Shown: positions 49,000 through 57,964, numbered from the stretch's first letter. The stretch: DNA of 64,000 nt from Streptomyces sp. GQFP (GCF_021545335.1 NZ_CP089312.1:4030001-4094000); one strand, 5' to 3'. A program made the numbers and translations. The notes: generated from the letters alone by a model not told the origin.

Positions 49000-50400
49000 T
49001 CACCCCCGACCCCCCACAGTGAACCCAATAACCGCCCCACCCCCCTCCCGCCGATTGGCAAACGGCGCCCCACCATGCGCGATAGCCACCTCCCGCACGA
49101 TCGACAACCCCAGCCCCGACCCAGGCAAGCTACGAGCATCAGCAGCCCGATAAAACCGATCGAACAACCGCAACAGATCCCCCTCCGCAACCCCCGGCCC
49201 CCGATCCAGCACCTCCACCCGAATCACCCCCTGCCGCCCCCGCTCCGCCCCAGTGACCGCGATCTCGATCGGAACCGTCCCACCCCGGTCGAACTTGGCC
49301 GCGTTCTCGACAAGGTTGGAGATCGCCCGCTGAAGCGCCGCCGGCCGCGCGTCGGCGGACGTGTCGCCGACCGCCCGTACGACGACCTCCCGCCCAGTCC
49401 GCCGCCGTGCCACCACAGCCACTTCATCCGCGATATCGGCGATATCCAGCCGCTGCTTGGGCTCGGTGTCCGACTGCCCCGCCGCCAGATCCACCAACTC
49501 GTTGACCAGATCGGTGAGTTCACGCGCTTCGAGGGCGAGGTCGGCGACCAGTTCCTCCCGGGTCGCGGGCGGCAGTTCGTCGATGCGGCGCAGCAGCGAG
49601 ATGTTCGTACGGAGGGAGGTGAGCGGCGTACGCAGCTCGTGCCCCGCGTCCTGGACCAACCGCCGCTGGTCCTCCTCCGACTGCGCGAGCCGCCCCAGCA
49701 TGCGGTCGAAGGACCGGCCCAGGCGCCCCACCTCGTCGGACCCGGTGACCGGCACCTGAATGCCGAGCCGACGCGTGCGGGCGACATCCTCGGCGGCGGA
49801 CGCGAGGATGCGCAGCCGGCGCGTGATCCGCCGGGCCAGCCACCACCCGAACAGCCCGGCCGCGACGACGACCGCGACGACCAGCAGGACCGTCCGCTGC
49901 TGAAGCTCGCGGAGCAGATCCTCCGTATCGCTGAACTCCTGCGCGACCTGCACAGCACCCCGCCCGTCGCCGAGCGCGACGGTCGCGATGCGGTAGACGT
50001 CCTGGCCGACCTCGACGTCCTTGTGCTGCACGGCGAGCCCCGCCACCGGGGAGCCGGCGATCCGCCGGTCCTCGGCGGTGACGGGCAGTCCCGGACTGCC
50101 CTTGTCGACCACCTCACCCGCCGCCCCGAGCACCTGCACATCGGTACGGCTGGGCCGGACGATGTCGTGCCCCGGCTCGGACGACGAGAAGTCCTGCGGC
50201 GTCATCGTGTTGTGCCGCACCTCGTCCTGGAGGTCCTGCACGACCTCGGCGAAGGCGGACTGCTGGTCCACCCGGACCAGCCGCGCGGCGGCGTCGTACG
50301 ACAGGAACCCGACAAGGACCGTCACCCCGGCCGCGACCGCGGCGAACGACACGGCGAAGGTGGTCCGGAGCGAGGCCAGTCCCGCCCTCCGCAAGGTCAC
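49000..50400 (-). CDS. sensor histidine kinase (HisKA/HAMP)
   Basis: A 466-residue membrane kinase: transmembrane helix 1 (about 13-34), extracellular sensor part (35-168), helix 2 (169-190), HAMP (191-245), and the HisKA dimer with phospho-accepting His254 in DAGHELRTPLTSLRTNI. An HATPase domain follows: N box AISNLVENAAKF, G boxes DRGPGVAEGDL and GSGLGLSIVREVAIAHGG. It resembles MprB/CseC-like kinases. GTG 50400 begins right after the regulator's TGA (TGAGTG), so both come from one transcript. The signal is unknown. Confidence 0.93.
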   Translation of the reverse strand: MTLRRAGLASLRTTFAVSFAAVAAGVTVLVGFLSYDAAARLVRVDQQSAFAEVVQDLQDEVRHNTMTPQDFSSSEPGHDIVRPSRTDVQVLGAAGEVVDKGSPGLPVTAEDRRIAGSPVAGLAVQHKDVEVGQDVYRIATVALGDGRGAVQVAQEFSDTEDLLRELQQRTVLLVVAVVVAAGLFGWWLARRITRRLRILASAAEDVARTRRLGIQVPVTGSDEVGRLGRSFDRMLGRLAQSEEDQRRLVQDAGHELRTPLTSLRTNISLLRRIDELPPATREELVADLALEARELTDLVNELVDLAAGQSDTEPKQRLDIADIADEVAVVARRRTGREVVVRAVGDTSADARPAALQRAISNLVENAAKFDRGGTVPIEIAVTGAERGRQGVIRVEVLDRGPGVAEGDLLRLFDRFYRAADARSLPGSGLGLSIVREVAIAHGGAPFANRREGGGAVIGFTVGGRG

Positions 50401-51147
50401 TCAGTCCTCCCGGAGGACGTAACCCACGCCTCGCACCGTGTGGATCAGCTGCGACGCGCCCGGCTCGTCGAGCTTGCGGCGCAGATAACCGACGTACACG
50501 GCGAGGTTCTTGGACCCAGGACCGAAGTCGTAGCCCCAGATACGGTCGTAGATCGTGGAGTGGTCGAGCACGATCCCGGCGTTGCGCACGAGCAGTTCCA
50601 GCAGCTCGAACTCGGTCCGGGTCAGCTCCAGCTCCCGCGCCCCGCGCCACACCCGCCGCGCCTGGAGATCCATCCGCAGCCCGGCGGCGGCGAGCTGCCG
50701 CTCGGGAACAGCGGGTTCCTTCGTCACGTGCGAGGCGCGTACGCCGACGGAGGCGGCGCCCTTGGCCGGGCGCTCCCCGGTGCCGGTGCGCCGCAACAGC
50801 GCCCGCAGGCGGGCGAAGACCTCCTCGACGTCGAACGGCTTGACGACGTAGTCGTCGGCGCCCGCGTCCAGGCCCGCGATCCGGTCGGCGGTCTCCACGA
50901 GCGCGGTGAGCATCAGGATCGGCGTACGGTCCCCCTCGGCGCGCAGCACCCGGCACACCTGGAGCCCGTCGATGCCGGGCATCATCACGTCCAGGACGAG
51001 CACGTCCGGCGGGGTGCGATGCGCCTGCGCGAGCGCCTCGACCCCGTCGGCGACCGCGGTGACCCGGTAGCCCTCCAGGGTCAGCGCCCGCTCCAGGGCA
51101 TGACGAATGGCACGGTCGTCCTCAGCGAGCAGCACAGTTTGGGACAC
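50401..51147 (-). CDS. OmpR-family response regulator
   Basis: A 248-residue regulator: receiver domain with acidic pocket LLAEDDRAIRHAL and phosphorylatable Asp53 (VLVLDVMMPG), Thr in MLTALVE, and Lys in DDYVVKPFDVEEVFARLRALL. A winged-helix DNA-binding domain follows (RTEFELLELLVRNAGIVLDHSTIYDRIWGYD, VYVGYLRRKLDEP). A 35-residue linker (GTGERPAKGAASVG) between the parts is longer than usual. It leads the two-component operon with the kinase at 49000. Confidence 0.95.
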   Translation of the reverse strand: MSQTVLLAEDDRAIRHALERALTLEGYRVTAVADGVEALAQAHRTPPDVLVLDVMMPGIDGLQVCRVLRAEGDRTPILMLTALVETADRIAGLDAGADDYVVKPFDVEEVFARLRALLRRTGTGERPAKGAASVGVRASHVTKEPAVPERQLAAAGLRMDLQARRVWRGARELELTRTEFELLELLVRNAGIVLDHSTIYDRIWGYDFGPGSKNLAVYVGYLRRKLDEPGASQLIHTVRGVGYVLRED

Positions 51148-51298
51148 CCGCCCAGTGTGCCAAGGCGCCCTCTTACTCGCCTCTCACTGTTCGGGAGCGA
51201 GTCCTGTGGGTGAGTGGATCGGTTGGCCGGGTGAATCGGTCAGGCGGGTGGATCGGTTGGGCGGCCTCTGAGACAACAGGCCTAGGGACACCCACCCA

Positions 51299-51360
51299 GG
51301 GGCGCGGGGAACTGCGCGACCAGCCACAACGCACCCGCACCCGCCCACACAGCCCACCCC
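51299..51360 (+). repeat. dispersed Streptomyces intergenic element
   Basis: GGGGCGCGGGGAACTGCGCG then ACCAGCCACAACGCACCC. Shares its first half with the copy inside the foldase-like gene (29733-29774) and its last 42 bp with the copy at 48897-48982. It lies in the 249-bp gap between the LLM gene and the response-regulator gene. Confidence 0.85.
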
Positions 51361-51396
51361 GCTACGGCGCTCCCCCACCCGACACGAAACCGAGGT

Positions 51397-52488
51397 TCAC
51401 ACCCCAGCCCCCTCCTTCTGCGCGGCGGCCAGCAAAGACGCGTGCGTAGGCGCATCCGGCACCCCCACACCCCGCCCCTTCGCGAACTCCTCCCGCAACA
51501 CCGGCACAACCTCCTCACCCAACAGATCAAGCTGCTCAAGCACCACCTTGAGCGGCAACCCCGCATGGTCGATCAGAAACAGCTGGCGCTGGTAGTCACC
51601 GGCGTACTCCCGGAACGCCAGCGTCTTCTCGATCACCTGCTGCGGGGACCCGACGGTCAGCGGGGTCTGGTCGGTGAAGTCCTCCAGGGACGGCCCGTTC
51701 CCGTACACCGGCGCGACGTCGAAGTACGGCCGGAACTCCCGTACCGCGTCCTGCGAGTTCTTCCGCATGAACACGTGCCCGCCAAGCCCCACGATGGCCT
51801 GCTCAGCCGTCCCGTGCCCGTAGTGGGCGTACCGGGAGCGGTACAGCTCGACCATCCGCCTGGTGTGGTCGGCCGGCCAGAAGATGTTGTTGTGGAAGAA
51901 GCCGTCGCCGTAGTAGGCCGCCTGCTCGGCGATCTCGGGCGAGCGGATCGATCCGTGCCAGACGAACGGCGGTACGTCGTCCAGGGGCCGCGGGGCGGAG
52001 GTGAACCCCTGCAACGGCGTACGGAACTTCCCCTCCCAGTTCACGACGTCCTCGCGCCACAGCCGGCGCAGCAGGGCGTAGTTCTCGACGGCGAGGTTGA
52101 TGCCCTGCCGGATGTCCTGCCCGAACCACGGATACACCGGGCCGGTGTTGCCGCGCCCCATCATCAGGTCCACGCGCCCGTCGGCCAGGTGCTGGAGCAT
52201 CGCGAAGTCCTCCGCGATCTTCACCGGGTCGTTGGTGGTGATGAGGGTGGTGGAGGTGGAGAGGATCAGCTTCTCGGTCTGCGCCGCGATGTACCCGAGC
52301 ATCGTCGTCGGGGACGAGGGCACGAACGGCGGGTTGTGGTGCTCACCGGTGGCGAACACATCAAGGCCGACCTCCTCGGCCTTCAGCGCGATGGCGACCA
52401 TGGCCTTGATGCGCTCGCGTTCGGTCGGCGTACGTCCCGTGGTCGGATCCGGTGTGACATCGCCGACGCTGAAGATCCCGAACTGCAT
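51397..52488 (-). CDS. LLM-class FMN-dependent monooxygenase
   Basis: A 363-residue luciferase-like flavoenzyme: MQFGIFSVGDVTPDPTTGRTP at the front, VGLDVFATGEHHNPPFVPSSP, and STSTTLITTNDPVKIAEDFAMLQHLADGRVDLMMGRGN. The beta/alpha barrel of the family is complete, and FFHNNIFWPADHTRRMVELYR marks the CE1758-like branch. It uses reduced flavin from a separate reductase; substrate unknown. TTGAAGAGTAAACAA lies between about 20 and 50 bp before ATG 52488 and could be a MarR-type site or promoter. Single gene. Confidence 0.9.
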   Translation of the reverse strand: MQFGIFSVGDVTPDPTTGRTPTERERIKAMVAIALKAEEVGLDVFATGEHHNPPFVPSSPTTMLGYIAAQTEKLILSTSTTLITTNDPVKIAEDFAMLQHLADGRVDLMMGRGNTGPVYPWFGQDIRQGINLAVENYALLRRLWREDVVNWEGKFRTPLQGFTSAPRPLDDVPPFVWHGSIRSPEIAEQAAYYGDGFFHNNIFWPADHTRRMVELYRSRYAHYGHGTAEQAIVGLGGHVFMRKNSQDAVREFRPYFDVAPVYGNGPSLEDFTDQTPLTVGSPQQVIEKTLAFREYAGDYQRQLFLIDHAGLPLKVVLEQLDLLGEEVVPVLREEFAKGRGVGVPDAPTHASLLAAAQKEGAGV

Positions 52489-52636
52489 GGTCGCTCACCC
52501 TCCAGGTTGTTTACTCTTCAACTATAGCGTCCGCGTGCGACAACCGCGCCCCTTCCCGAGGTATTCCGCATGCATTCCACCCCGCGCTAGAACTCGACGG
52601 AGGGAGATTTCCACTTCGCGAGAATGAGGTTCTTCC

Positions 52637-52942
52637 ATGACCGCGCCCGCGATGAGAGTCGTGTTGGTGGAGGCGTACCGCGTCGAACACCCGGAGATCG
52701 GCTTCACCCGGTTCGCGGTCAGGGACTGCGGCGGCGGCGAGGGAGACTCCCGTACCGAGTTCAACAACGGCTGGGACATGACGTACGCCGCAGAGGTCGT
52801 CCCGGTCTGGCGGCAACGCGGCTATCTCCGCGGCGACCTGCTCGACGTGTCCGAGTTCCTGCGCGCCCTGGACGCCGTACTGCGCTGCGGCGGCACCATC
52901 CCGGAGGTGACGGTGACGCCGCGCGCGAGCCGGAACCCGTAG
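52637..52942 (+). CDS. hypothetical protein
   Basis: A 101-residue acidic protein (MTAPAMRVVLVEAYRVEHPE...), with FNNGWDMTYAAEVVPVWRQRGYLRGDLLDVSEFLRALDAVLRCGG. I recognise no family; one Cys pair is loosely spaced. ATG 52637 has GAGGTTCTTCC just before it. Convergent with the secreted protein below. Confidence 0.6.
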   Translation: MTAPAMRVVLVEAYRVEHPEIGFTRFAVRDCGGGEGDSRTEFNNGWDMTYAAEVVPVWRQRGYLRGDLLDVSEFLRALDAVLRCGGTIPEVTVTPRASRNP

Positions 52943-52966
52943 GGGAGGTGGGGGAGGTAGGGGACG

Positions 52967-53446
52967 TCAGAAGTAGTACGCGTCCCCGGTGTCCAGGACG
53001 AGCACACGCTGCTGGTCGTTGCCGCGGTTGCGGTCCACGACACCGCCGCTCCAGACCGTACCGATCTCCAGCGTCACCTCGGCGGGCATACCCCGCAGCC
53101 GCATCCTGAGCCCGAGCTGCTCGCCCACACCGTCGGCGGCCAACGCCCCCGTACGGCACACCACCACCCGCGCCCCGAGCCGCGCACACCCGTCCGGCAG
53201 CTGCTGCCGGGCGGCCAGCGGGGCCGACCAGGTCAGCCGCACGGTCGCGTCGGCGACGGCGGACGGCCCGTGATTGCGCGGCGTCACCCGCAGATCGATC
53301 CGCCCGCGATCCAGCGAGACGGACCCGTGATAGGCGAGATCGGCCTCGGGCCCACCACTGTCGGCCCCGGCGAAGCCCCCCGCCCCGACCACACCGACCG
53401 CCATCGCACCGGCCACCAGCCCACGCACCCAAACCCGCATACCCAT
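52967..53446 (-). CDS. secreted hypothetical protein (DUF11-like beta domain)
   Basis: A 159-residue exported protein: signal VWVRGLVAGAMAVGVVGAGGFAGA, then an Ig-like/DUF11-style beta part (DLRVTPRNHGPSAVADATVRLTWSAPL, GLRMRLRGMPAEVTLEIGTV) with two cysteines. It resembles extracellular 'repeat domain' proteins of Streptomyces. ATG 53446 has GAGGAG 11 bp before. The 16-bp repeats lie about 95 bp upstream. Confidence 0.7.
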   Translation of the reverse strand: MGMRVWVRGLVAGAMAVGVVGAGGFAGADSGGPEADLAYHGSVSLDRGRIDLRVTPRNHGPSAVADATVRLTWSAPLAARQQLPDGCARLGARVVVCRTGALAADGVGEQLGLRMRLRGMPAEVTLEIGTVWSGGVVDRNRGNDQQRVLVLDTGDAYYF

Positions 53447-53539
53447 ACCCAACCCACTCCTCGCCCAGAAGACCGTCACCGTCGTCGAAGCGATGTATCC
53501 CACCTGACGCGCCCCGCAGGCGCCCTCCAACAGGTGACG

Positions 53540-53594
53540 GTGAACGGAGTGACGGGTGAACGGAGTGACGGGTGAACGGAGTGACGGGTGAACC
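53540..53594. repeat. 16-bp tandem repeat (three copies plus part)
   Basis: GTGAACGGAGTGACGG occurs three times exactly (53540-53587), followed by GTGAACC. It lies between the divergent secreted-protein and YnfA-family genes, just upstream of the latter. Confidence 0.9.
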
Positions 53595-53630
53595 GATATG
53601 CCTGGCGAACGGACATGCGAGGCTGCCCGC

Positions 53631-53966
53631 ATGTCCGTCCTGCGCTCCGTAGCCCTGTTCGTCGTCGCCGCCCTGTTCGAGATCGGCGGCGCCTGGCTCG
53701 TCTGGCAGGGCGTACGGGAGCACCGCGGCTGGGTGTGGATCGGCGCGGGCGTGCTGGCCCTGGGCGCGTACGGGTTCGTCGCCACCCTCCAGCCCGACGC
53801 GGAGTTCGGCCGCATCCTGGCCGCGTACGGCGGTGTCTTCGTCGCCGGTTCACTGGCCTGGGGCATGGCGGCGGACGGCTACCGCCCCGACCGCTGGGAC
53901 GTGACGGGCGCCCTGATCTGCCTCGCGGGCATGGCCGTGATCATGTACGCCCCGCGAGGGAACTGA
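53631..53966 (+). CDS. YnfA-family small membrane protein (UPF0060)
   Basis: A 111-residue protein with four helices: FVVAALFEIGGAWLVWQGVREHRGW, AYGFVATLQPDAEFGRILAAYGGVF and GWDVTGALICLAGMAVIMYAPRGN type ends. The SMR-like four-helix size and FEIGGAWLVW are typical of UPF0060. Such proteins may be quaternary-compound or metal exporters; the function is not settled. ATG 53631 fits the family start; the ORF is open to 53598. Confidence 0.92.
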   Translation: MSVLRSVALFVVAALFEIGGAWLVWQGVREHRGWVWIGAGVLALGAYGFVATLQPDAEFGRILAAYGGVFVAGSLAWGMAADGYRPDRWDVTGALICLAGMAVIMYAPRGN

Positions 53967-53978
53967 ACCGGGACCTCC

Positions 53979-54416
53979 TCAGCCGAGCGGGTCGGGCGGC
54001 AACAGCCCGAGCTGCCCCAGGAACTCCATCTGGTCGAAGTAGAGCCGGTAGTCGACGATGTGACCGTCCCGGACCGTCGCGATGTCGATCCCCCGGACCC
54101 GGACCTCCTTCTGCGTCGCCGGCAGATGCTCGCCGGAGGGCAGCTGGATCGGCCCGGTGTTCCGCCCGGTGAAGTAGCCCTCGTCGACGGCCGTGTCACC
54201 GATCTCGTACGAGTGCACGGGCTCGTACGTCGCCTCGGGCATCGCGTCGGTCATCTGCCGCCAGTACTCGACGATGTTGTCGCGCCCATGGATCTCCCCG
54301 CCGTCGGGCGTGACGGCGACCGCGTCGGACGCGTACAGCTCGGCGACGGACTTGAGGTCGGGCGTCGTGGTGAGCGCCTCCGTGAGCCGGTCCATGACGT
54401 CACGTGCTTCTCCCAT
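53979..54416 (-). CDS. SnoaL-like/NTF2-fold protein
   Basis: A 145-residue polyketide-cyclase-like NTF2-fold protein: DVMDRLTEALTTTPDLKSVAELYASDAVAVTPDGGEIHGRDNIVEYWR, then VRGIDIATVRDGHIVDYRLYFDQMEFLGQLGLLP, the usual end. The D-Y-R-x-Y-F-D motif is typical for SnoaL-like hydrolase/cyclase homologues. ATG 54416 has GGAGGTGGATC before it. Substrate unknown. Confidence 0.85.
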   Translation of the reverse strand: MGEARDVMDRLTEALTTTPDLKSVAELYASDAVAVTPDGGEIHGRDNIVEYWRQMTDAMPEATYEPVHSYEIGDTAVDEGYFTGRNTGPIQLPSGEHLPATQKEVRVRGIDIATVRDGHIVDYRLYFDQMEFLGQLGLLPPDPLG

Positions 54417-54594
54417 GATCCACCTCCACTGCCGCGGATCACCCACCTCATTTTCCCACCACTGCCGGGCCCCGGCAGCCCCGCACAGGAGCCCACCCTC
54501 CGGACACCCCGCCACCGGCCGGCCGCGCCTGCCTATCCTGGGCAGCGCGAACCCGCACCCCGATCTCACCCCAGGCACCTTGAGGAGCAGTCCC

Positions 54595-55374
54595 ATGGCA
54601 ACCGCCGCCGCCCCGTCCGCCGCCTCCCGCATCGCCGTGGTCACCGGCGCGAGCAGCGGAATCGGTGCCGCGACGGCCCGCCGGCTCGCCGCGGCCGGCT
54701 ACCGGGTCGTCCTGACGGCCCGCCGCAAGGACCGGATCGAGGCGCTGGCCGAGGAGATCAACGCGACCGGCGGCCAGGCGACGGCGTACCCCCTGGACGT
54801 CACCGACCGCGAGGCGGTGGACGAATTCTCGTCCGCCTTCAAGACGATCGGCGTCCTGATCAACAACGCGGGCGGCGCACTCGGCGCCGACCCGGTGGCC
54901 ACCGGCGACCCGGCCGACTGGCGCCAGATGTACGAGACGAACGTCATCGGCACCCTCAACCTCACCCAGGCCCTCCTCCCCGCCCTGACAGCGAGCGGCG
55001 ACGGCACGATCGTGGTCGTCTCCTCCACGGCGGGCCACGGCACGTACGAGGGCGGCGGAGGCTACGTGGCCGCGAAGCACGGCGCCCATGTCCTGGCGGA
55101 GACCCTGCGACTGGAGATCGTCGGCACCCCGGTCCGGGTGATCGAGATCGCGCCGGGCATGGTGAGGACGGACGAGTTCGCGCTGACCCGTTTCTCCGGC
55201 GACCCCGAGAAGGCGGCGAAGGTCTACGAGGGCGTGGCCGAGCCCCTCACGGCGGACGACGTAGCCGACACGATCACCTGGACGGTGACCCGCCCGAGCC
55301 ACGTCAACGTCGACCTGCTGGTCCTGCGCCCCCGCGCGCAGGCGTCCAACACGAAGGTCCACCGGGACGTGTGA
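54595..55374 (+). CDS. short-chain dehydrogenase/reductase
   Basis: A 259-residue classical SDR: IAVVTGASSGIGAATARRLAAAG (nucleotide site), VLINNAGGALG, VVVSSTAGHGT (catalytic Ser), and GGYVAAKHGAHVLAETLRLE (Tyr-x-x-x-Lys), then APGMVRTDEF. It matches the YdfG/serine-3-dehydrogenase-like group (NADP-type RRKDR after strand 2). TTGAGGAGCAG lies just before ATG 54595. The stop overlaps the small downstream gene. Confidence 0.92.
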   Translation: MATAAAPSAASRIAVVTGASSGIGAATARRLAAAGYRVVLTARRKDRIEALAEEINATGGQATAYPLDVTDREAVDEFSSAFKTIGVLINNAGGALGADPVATGDPADWRQMYETNVIGTLNLTQALLPALTASGDGTIVVVSSTAGHGTYEGGGGYVAAKHGAHVLAETLRLEIVGTPVRVIEIAPGMVRTDEFALTRFSGDPEKAAKVYEGVAEPLTADDVADTITWTVTRPSHVNVDLLVLRPRAQASNTKVHRDV

Positions 55375-55598
55375 TGACGGACGACGAGACCGAAAAGGCG
55401 GAGGACACGAGCGCCCGCGACCGCGACCGGGAGCAGGACCGGGACCGGGAGCAGGACCGGGACCGGGAGCAGGAACAACAGCTCCTGGCCCTGGAGAAGA
55501 AACGCGAACGGTACGTCTGGTACTACCTCGCGTACTTCCTCTTCGGCATCCACCTGGTGGCGTTCGTGATGATCTACGCGGTGAAGCACGCGAAGTAA
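55374..55598 (+). CDS. small membrane protein with charged repeats (DUF6126-like)
   Basis: A 74-residue protein: an acidic/basic N-terminus with repeats DRDREQ, and one membrane helix (YYLAYFLFGIHLVAFVMIYAV) ending KHAK. ATG 55374 shares its A with the SDR stop (TGATG), so translation is coupled. The 'DRDREQ' repeats come from a 12-bp/18-bp DNA repeat (55421-55470). DUF6126-like in layout; function unknown. Confidence 0.65.
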   Translation: MTDDETEKAEDTSARDRDREQDRDREQDRDREQEQQLLALEKKRERYVWYYLAYFLFGIHLVAFVMIYAVKHAK

Positions 55599-55633
55599 CT
55601 CCCCTGCGGGAGCTGCCGGTTACCGTTCTACCG

Positions 55634-56843
55634 TTACCAGGTGACGGGCAGCTCATACACCCCGTACACGATGCCGTCGTCCTTGAACGGAATCTTCTCC
55701 AGCTCGGCAGCCAGCCGCAGTTCGGGAACGCGGCGGAACAACGTGCCGTAGACCACCTGGAGTTCGAGCCGGGCAAGCGGCTGCCCCAGACACTGATGAA
55801 TCCCGAACCCGAAGGCCATGTGCCGGCGTGCGTCACGGCTGACGTCCAGCTTCTCGGGTTCGGGAAAGAGACCGGCGTCCCAATTCCCGGTGGCGCCAGG
55901 GATGATGCCCCCCCTCCCCGGCCCGCACAACCTGCCCACCGACCTCCAAATCCTCCAGCGCCAGGCGCCGTTGGCCGTTGTGGACCACCGTGAGGTAGCG
56001 CAGCATCTCGTCCGCGGCACTGGCGAGAACCTTCGGATCGTCCGTGTCGCGCACGATGGCGAGCTGGTCAGGATGCTCCAGAAAGGCCAGAACCCCCAGC
56101 GCAATCATGTTGGCGCTGGTCTCATGCCCGGCACCGAGCAGCAACTGCCCCAGCATGACGGCCTCTTGGCGGGTGAGATCACCCGCCTGGAACCGCGCGC
56201 CCAGCTCGGAGAGCATGTCGTCGCCGGGTTCGGCGATCTTCCGGTCCAACTGCCGGTCCAGATACTGGAAGAGGGCCCCACTGGCGGCCCGCACGGCCTC
56301 CGGGGTCACGTCCCGACGCAGCCCGACCTTGCTGTTGCTCTGGAAGAAGTCATGGTCCTCATAAGGAACCCCGAGCAGCTCACAGATGACGAGCGAGGGC
56401 AAAGGAAGCGCCAACGCCTCAACAAAGTCGACGGGCTTGGGCCCGGCGAGCATCTTGTCGATGAGCTCATCCGTCATCCGCTGAATGGCGGGCCGCAACG
56501 CCTCGATCCGCTTGATGGCGAACGGGGCGGTCACCATGCGCCGGATACGAGCATGATCGGGATCATCCATGTTGAGAAAGGAGGGCGGCGTCTTGGCCGC
56601 AACTTCCCGAAACGCCTCATTGAGATACGGAAACCCGGCCCGGGTCGTATCCACACTGAGCCGCTGATCACCGTAGAGGGCCCGCTGATCCTCGTACCGG
56701 GTGACAAGCCAGTGCGTACTCCCGTCCCACAGCCGCACTTTGGACACCGGTTCCTCGGCATCCCGCTGCCGCAGAGCCGGGGGCGGATCGAAGGGACAGG
56801 CGGAATCGCGGGGCATGGGGAAGTCTGCGATGGGGGTCGTCAC
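55634..56843 (-). pseudogene. cytochrome P450, frameshifted in a G7 run
   Basis: The front part reads TTPIADFPMPRDSACPFDPPP, then FLNMDDPDHARIRRMVTAPFA, the I-helix LLLGAGHETSANMI, and the K-helix region EMLRYLTVVHNGQRRLALEDLEVGG, up to VVRAGEGG. It then loses frame. The rest (IIPGATGNWDAGLFPEPEKLDV; heme loop FGFGIHQCLGQPLARLEL with Cys ligand) lies in another frame that ends at 55634. The joint is a run of seven G (minus strand; 55908-55914). Six would give a continuous 402-residue P450. Either a real +1 slip, possibly reversible, or a sequencing error. GTG 56843 has GAGGAG 10 bp upstream. Confidence 0.85.
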
Positions 56844-57120
56844 GACGCCGGCGCTCCTCGTGGTGGGGGGACAAGGACGTGCGGCGCCATCGAATCGCGG
56901 CTTCCTGACAATTCCCGGACAGGAACCTGACGGTATGCATCCGTGGCCGAGGTCACATTGACTTATATGCAAATTAGCCCACAGGGGTGGTGATCCTCGA
57001 TCACCCGAACGGCAGAAGAACTCCCGACCTAGGCTCACGCCACAACCTCAACACGACGGCCCCCGGCCGGGAGTGCGATCCCGGCCAAGGGCCTGACCAA
57101 CACGGAAGTGGAGCTTCCCT
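56844..57120. other. 277-bp divergent space between P450 and LAGLIDADG genes
   Basis: AT-rich TTGACTTATATGCAAATTAG at about 56957-56976 may be promoter DNA. GGCCGGGA-N6-TCCCGGCC (57065-57086) is a perfect hairpin 35 bp before the LAGLIDADG start, of unknown role. No gene seen. Confidence 0.5.
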
Positions 57121-57954
57121 GTGGCTGACTGCGAGCCTAGCGCTCACCGGTTCATGGACCTCGCGGTCCCGGAGTACGCGTACATGTTCGGCTTCATCCA
57201 GGCGGACGGACATCTAAAGCAAGGGCCCGGAAAGAAGGGCCGGTTGAGCGTCGAAATCAACGCCCGAGACATCGACCTTCTGCGCAAGTTCCAGAAGCTC
57301 ACGCCGTACTACAGCAGCGTCACCGAGCGCACTCGGTCGACTAACTTCGCCGAGACCCACCGCTCGGCCACCTGGAGCCTGTGTTCCCTCGAAGCCAGGA
57401 CCAGGCTCAATGAGCTCGGCCTGCCGTACGGCCGCAAATCGAAGACAATCGCCCCGCCTCACGTCGAGTTCTCGCGACGCGACTATCTCCGTGGCGTCAT
57501 CGACGCCGACGGTTCCGTGGGCAACACGAGCCAGGGCTTTCCGTTCGTCTCGCTGACAACAGCCAGCACGGCCATCGCCGCCTACCTCTGCTTCTACGCA
57601 GGAAAGATCACAGGAGCCGAGCGAACCCTCAAACGCAACGCCCGCGACGGCATCTACAACATCCTCTACACGAAGGAGAACGCCCAGGAGCTGGCAGCCG
57701 ACCTTTACTACAAGGACTGCCTGTCCCTCCAGCGCAAGCAGACCGCCGCCGACTCCCTGAGCGCATGGATCCGACCGGCGGACATGAGGGTCGCACCCGA
57801 CCGCCGTCGCTGGACGGCACAGGAAGACCGCATGCTGCTCCAACTGAACAACGATGCCTCGGCAGCCAAGGAACTCGGCCGAACCGAGAAGAGCTGCTAC
57901 ATCCGCCTCTGGCGCCTGCGGACCGGCAAAGTCCCCCTGCCGATCGACCGATGA
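57121..57954 (+). CDS. free-standing LAGLIDADG protein with C-terminal Myb-like region
   Basis: A 277-residue protein with both LAGLIDADG motifs, YMFGFIQADG (21-30) and YLRGVIDADG (122-131). Each has an acidic residue at the metal-binding position. So it resembles a monomeric homing endonuclease or a maturase-type relative. The last 50 residues (RRWTAQEDRMLLQLNNDASAAKELG, SCYIRLWRLR) look like a Myb/SANT DNA-binding helix set. No intron or intein host is visible: the gene stands alone, convergent to rtcB, with a terminator between. GTG 57121 has GTGGAG about 9 bp upstream. Confidence 0.8.
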   Translation: MADCEPSAHRFMDLAVPEYAYMFGFIQADGHLKQGPGKKGRLSVEINARDIDLLRKFQKLTPYYSSVTERTRSTNFAETHRSATWSLCSLEARTRLNELGLPYGRKSKTIAPPHVEFSRRDYLRGVIDADGSVGNTSQGFPFVSLTTASTAIAAYLCFYAGKITGAERTLKRNARDGIYNILYTKENAQELAADLYYKDCLSLQRKQTAADSLSAWIRPADMRVAPDRRRWTAQEDRMLLQLNNDASAAKELGRTEKSCYIRLWRLRTGKVPLPIDR

Positions 57955-57964
57955 CCAGCTGAGC

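Noticed and set aside
53540..53594. CRISPR-like array
   Set aside because: Units are directly adjacent with no spacers and only three copies; no cas genes anywhere in the window.
51397..56843. Natural-product gene cluster (LLM monooxygenase, SnoaL-like protein, SDR, P450)
   Set aside because: The genes are on different strands with unrelated genes between, and there is no core synthase; a coincidence of common oxidative enzymes.
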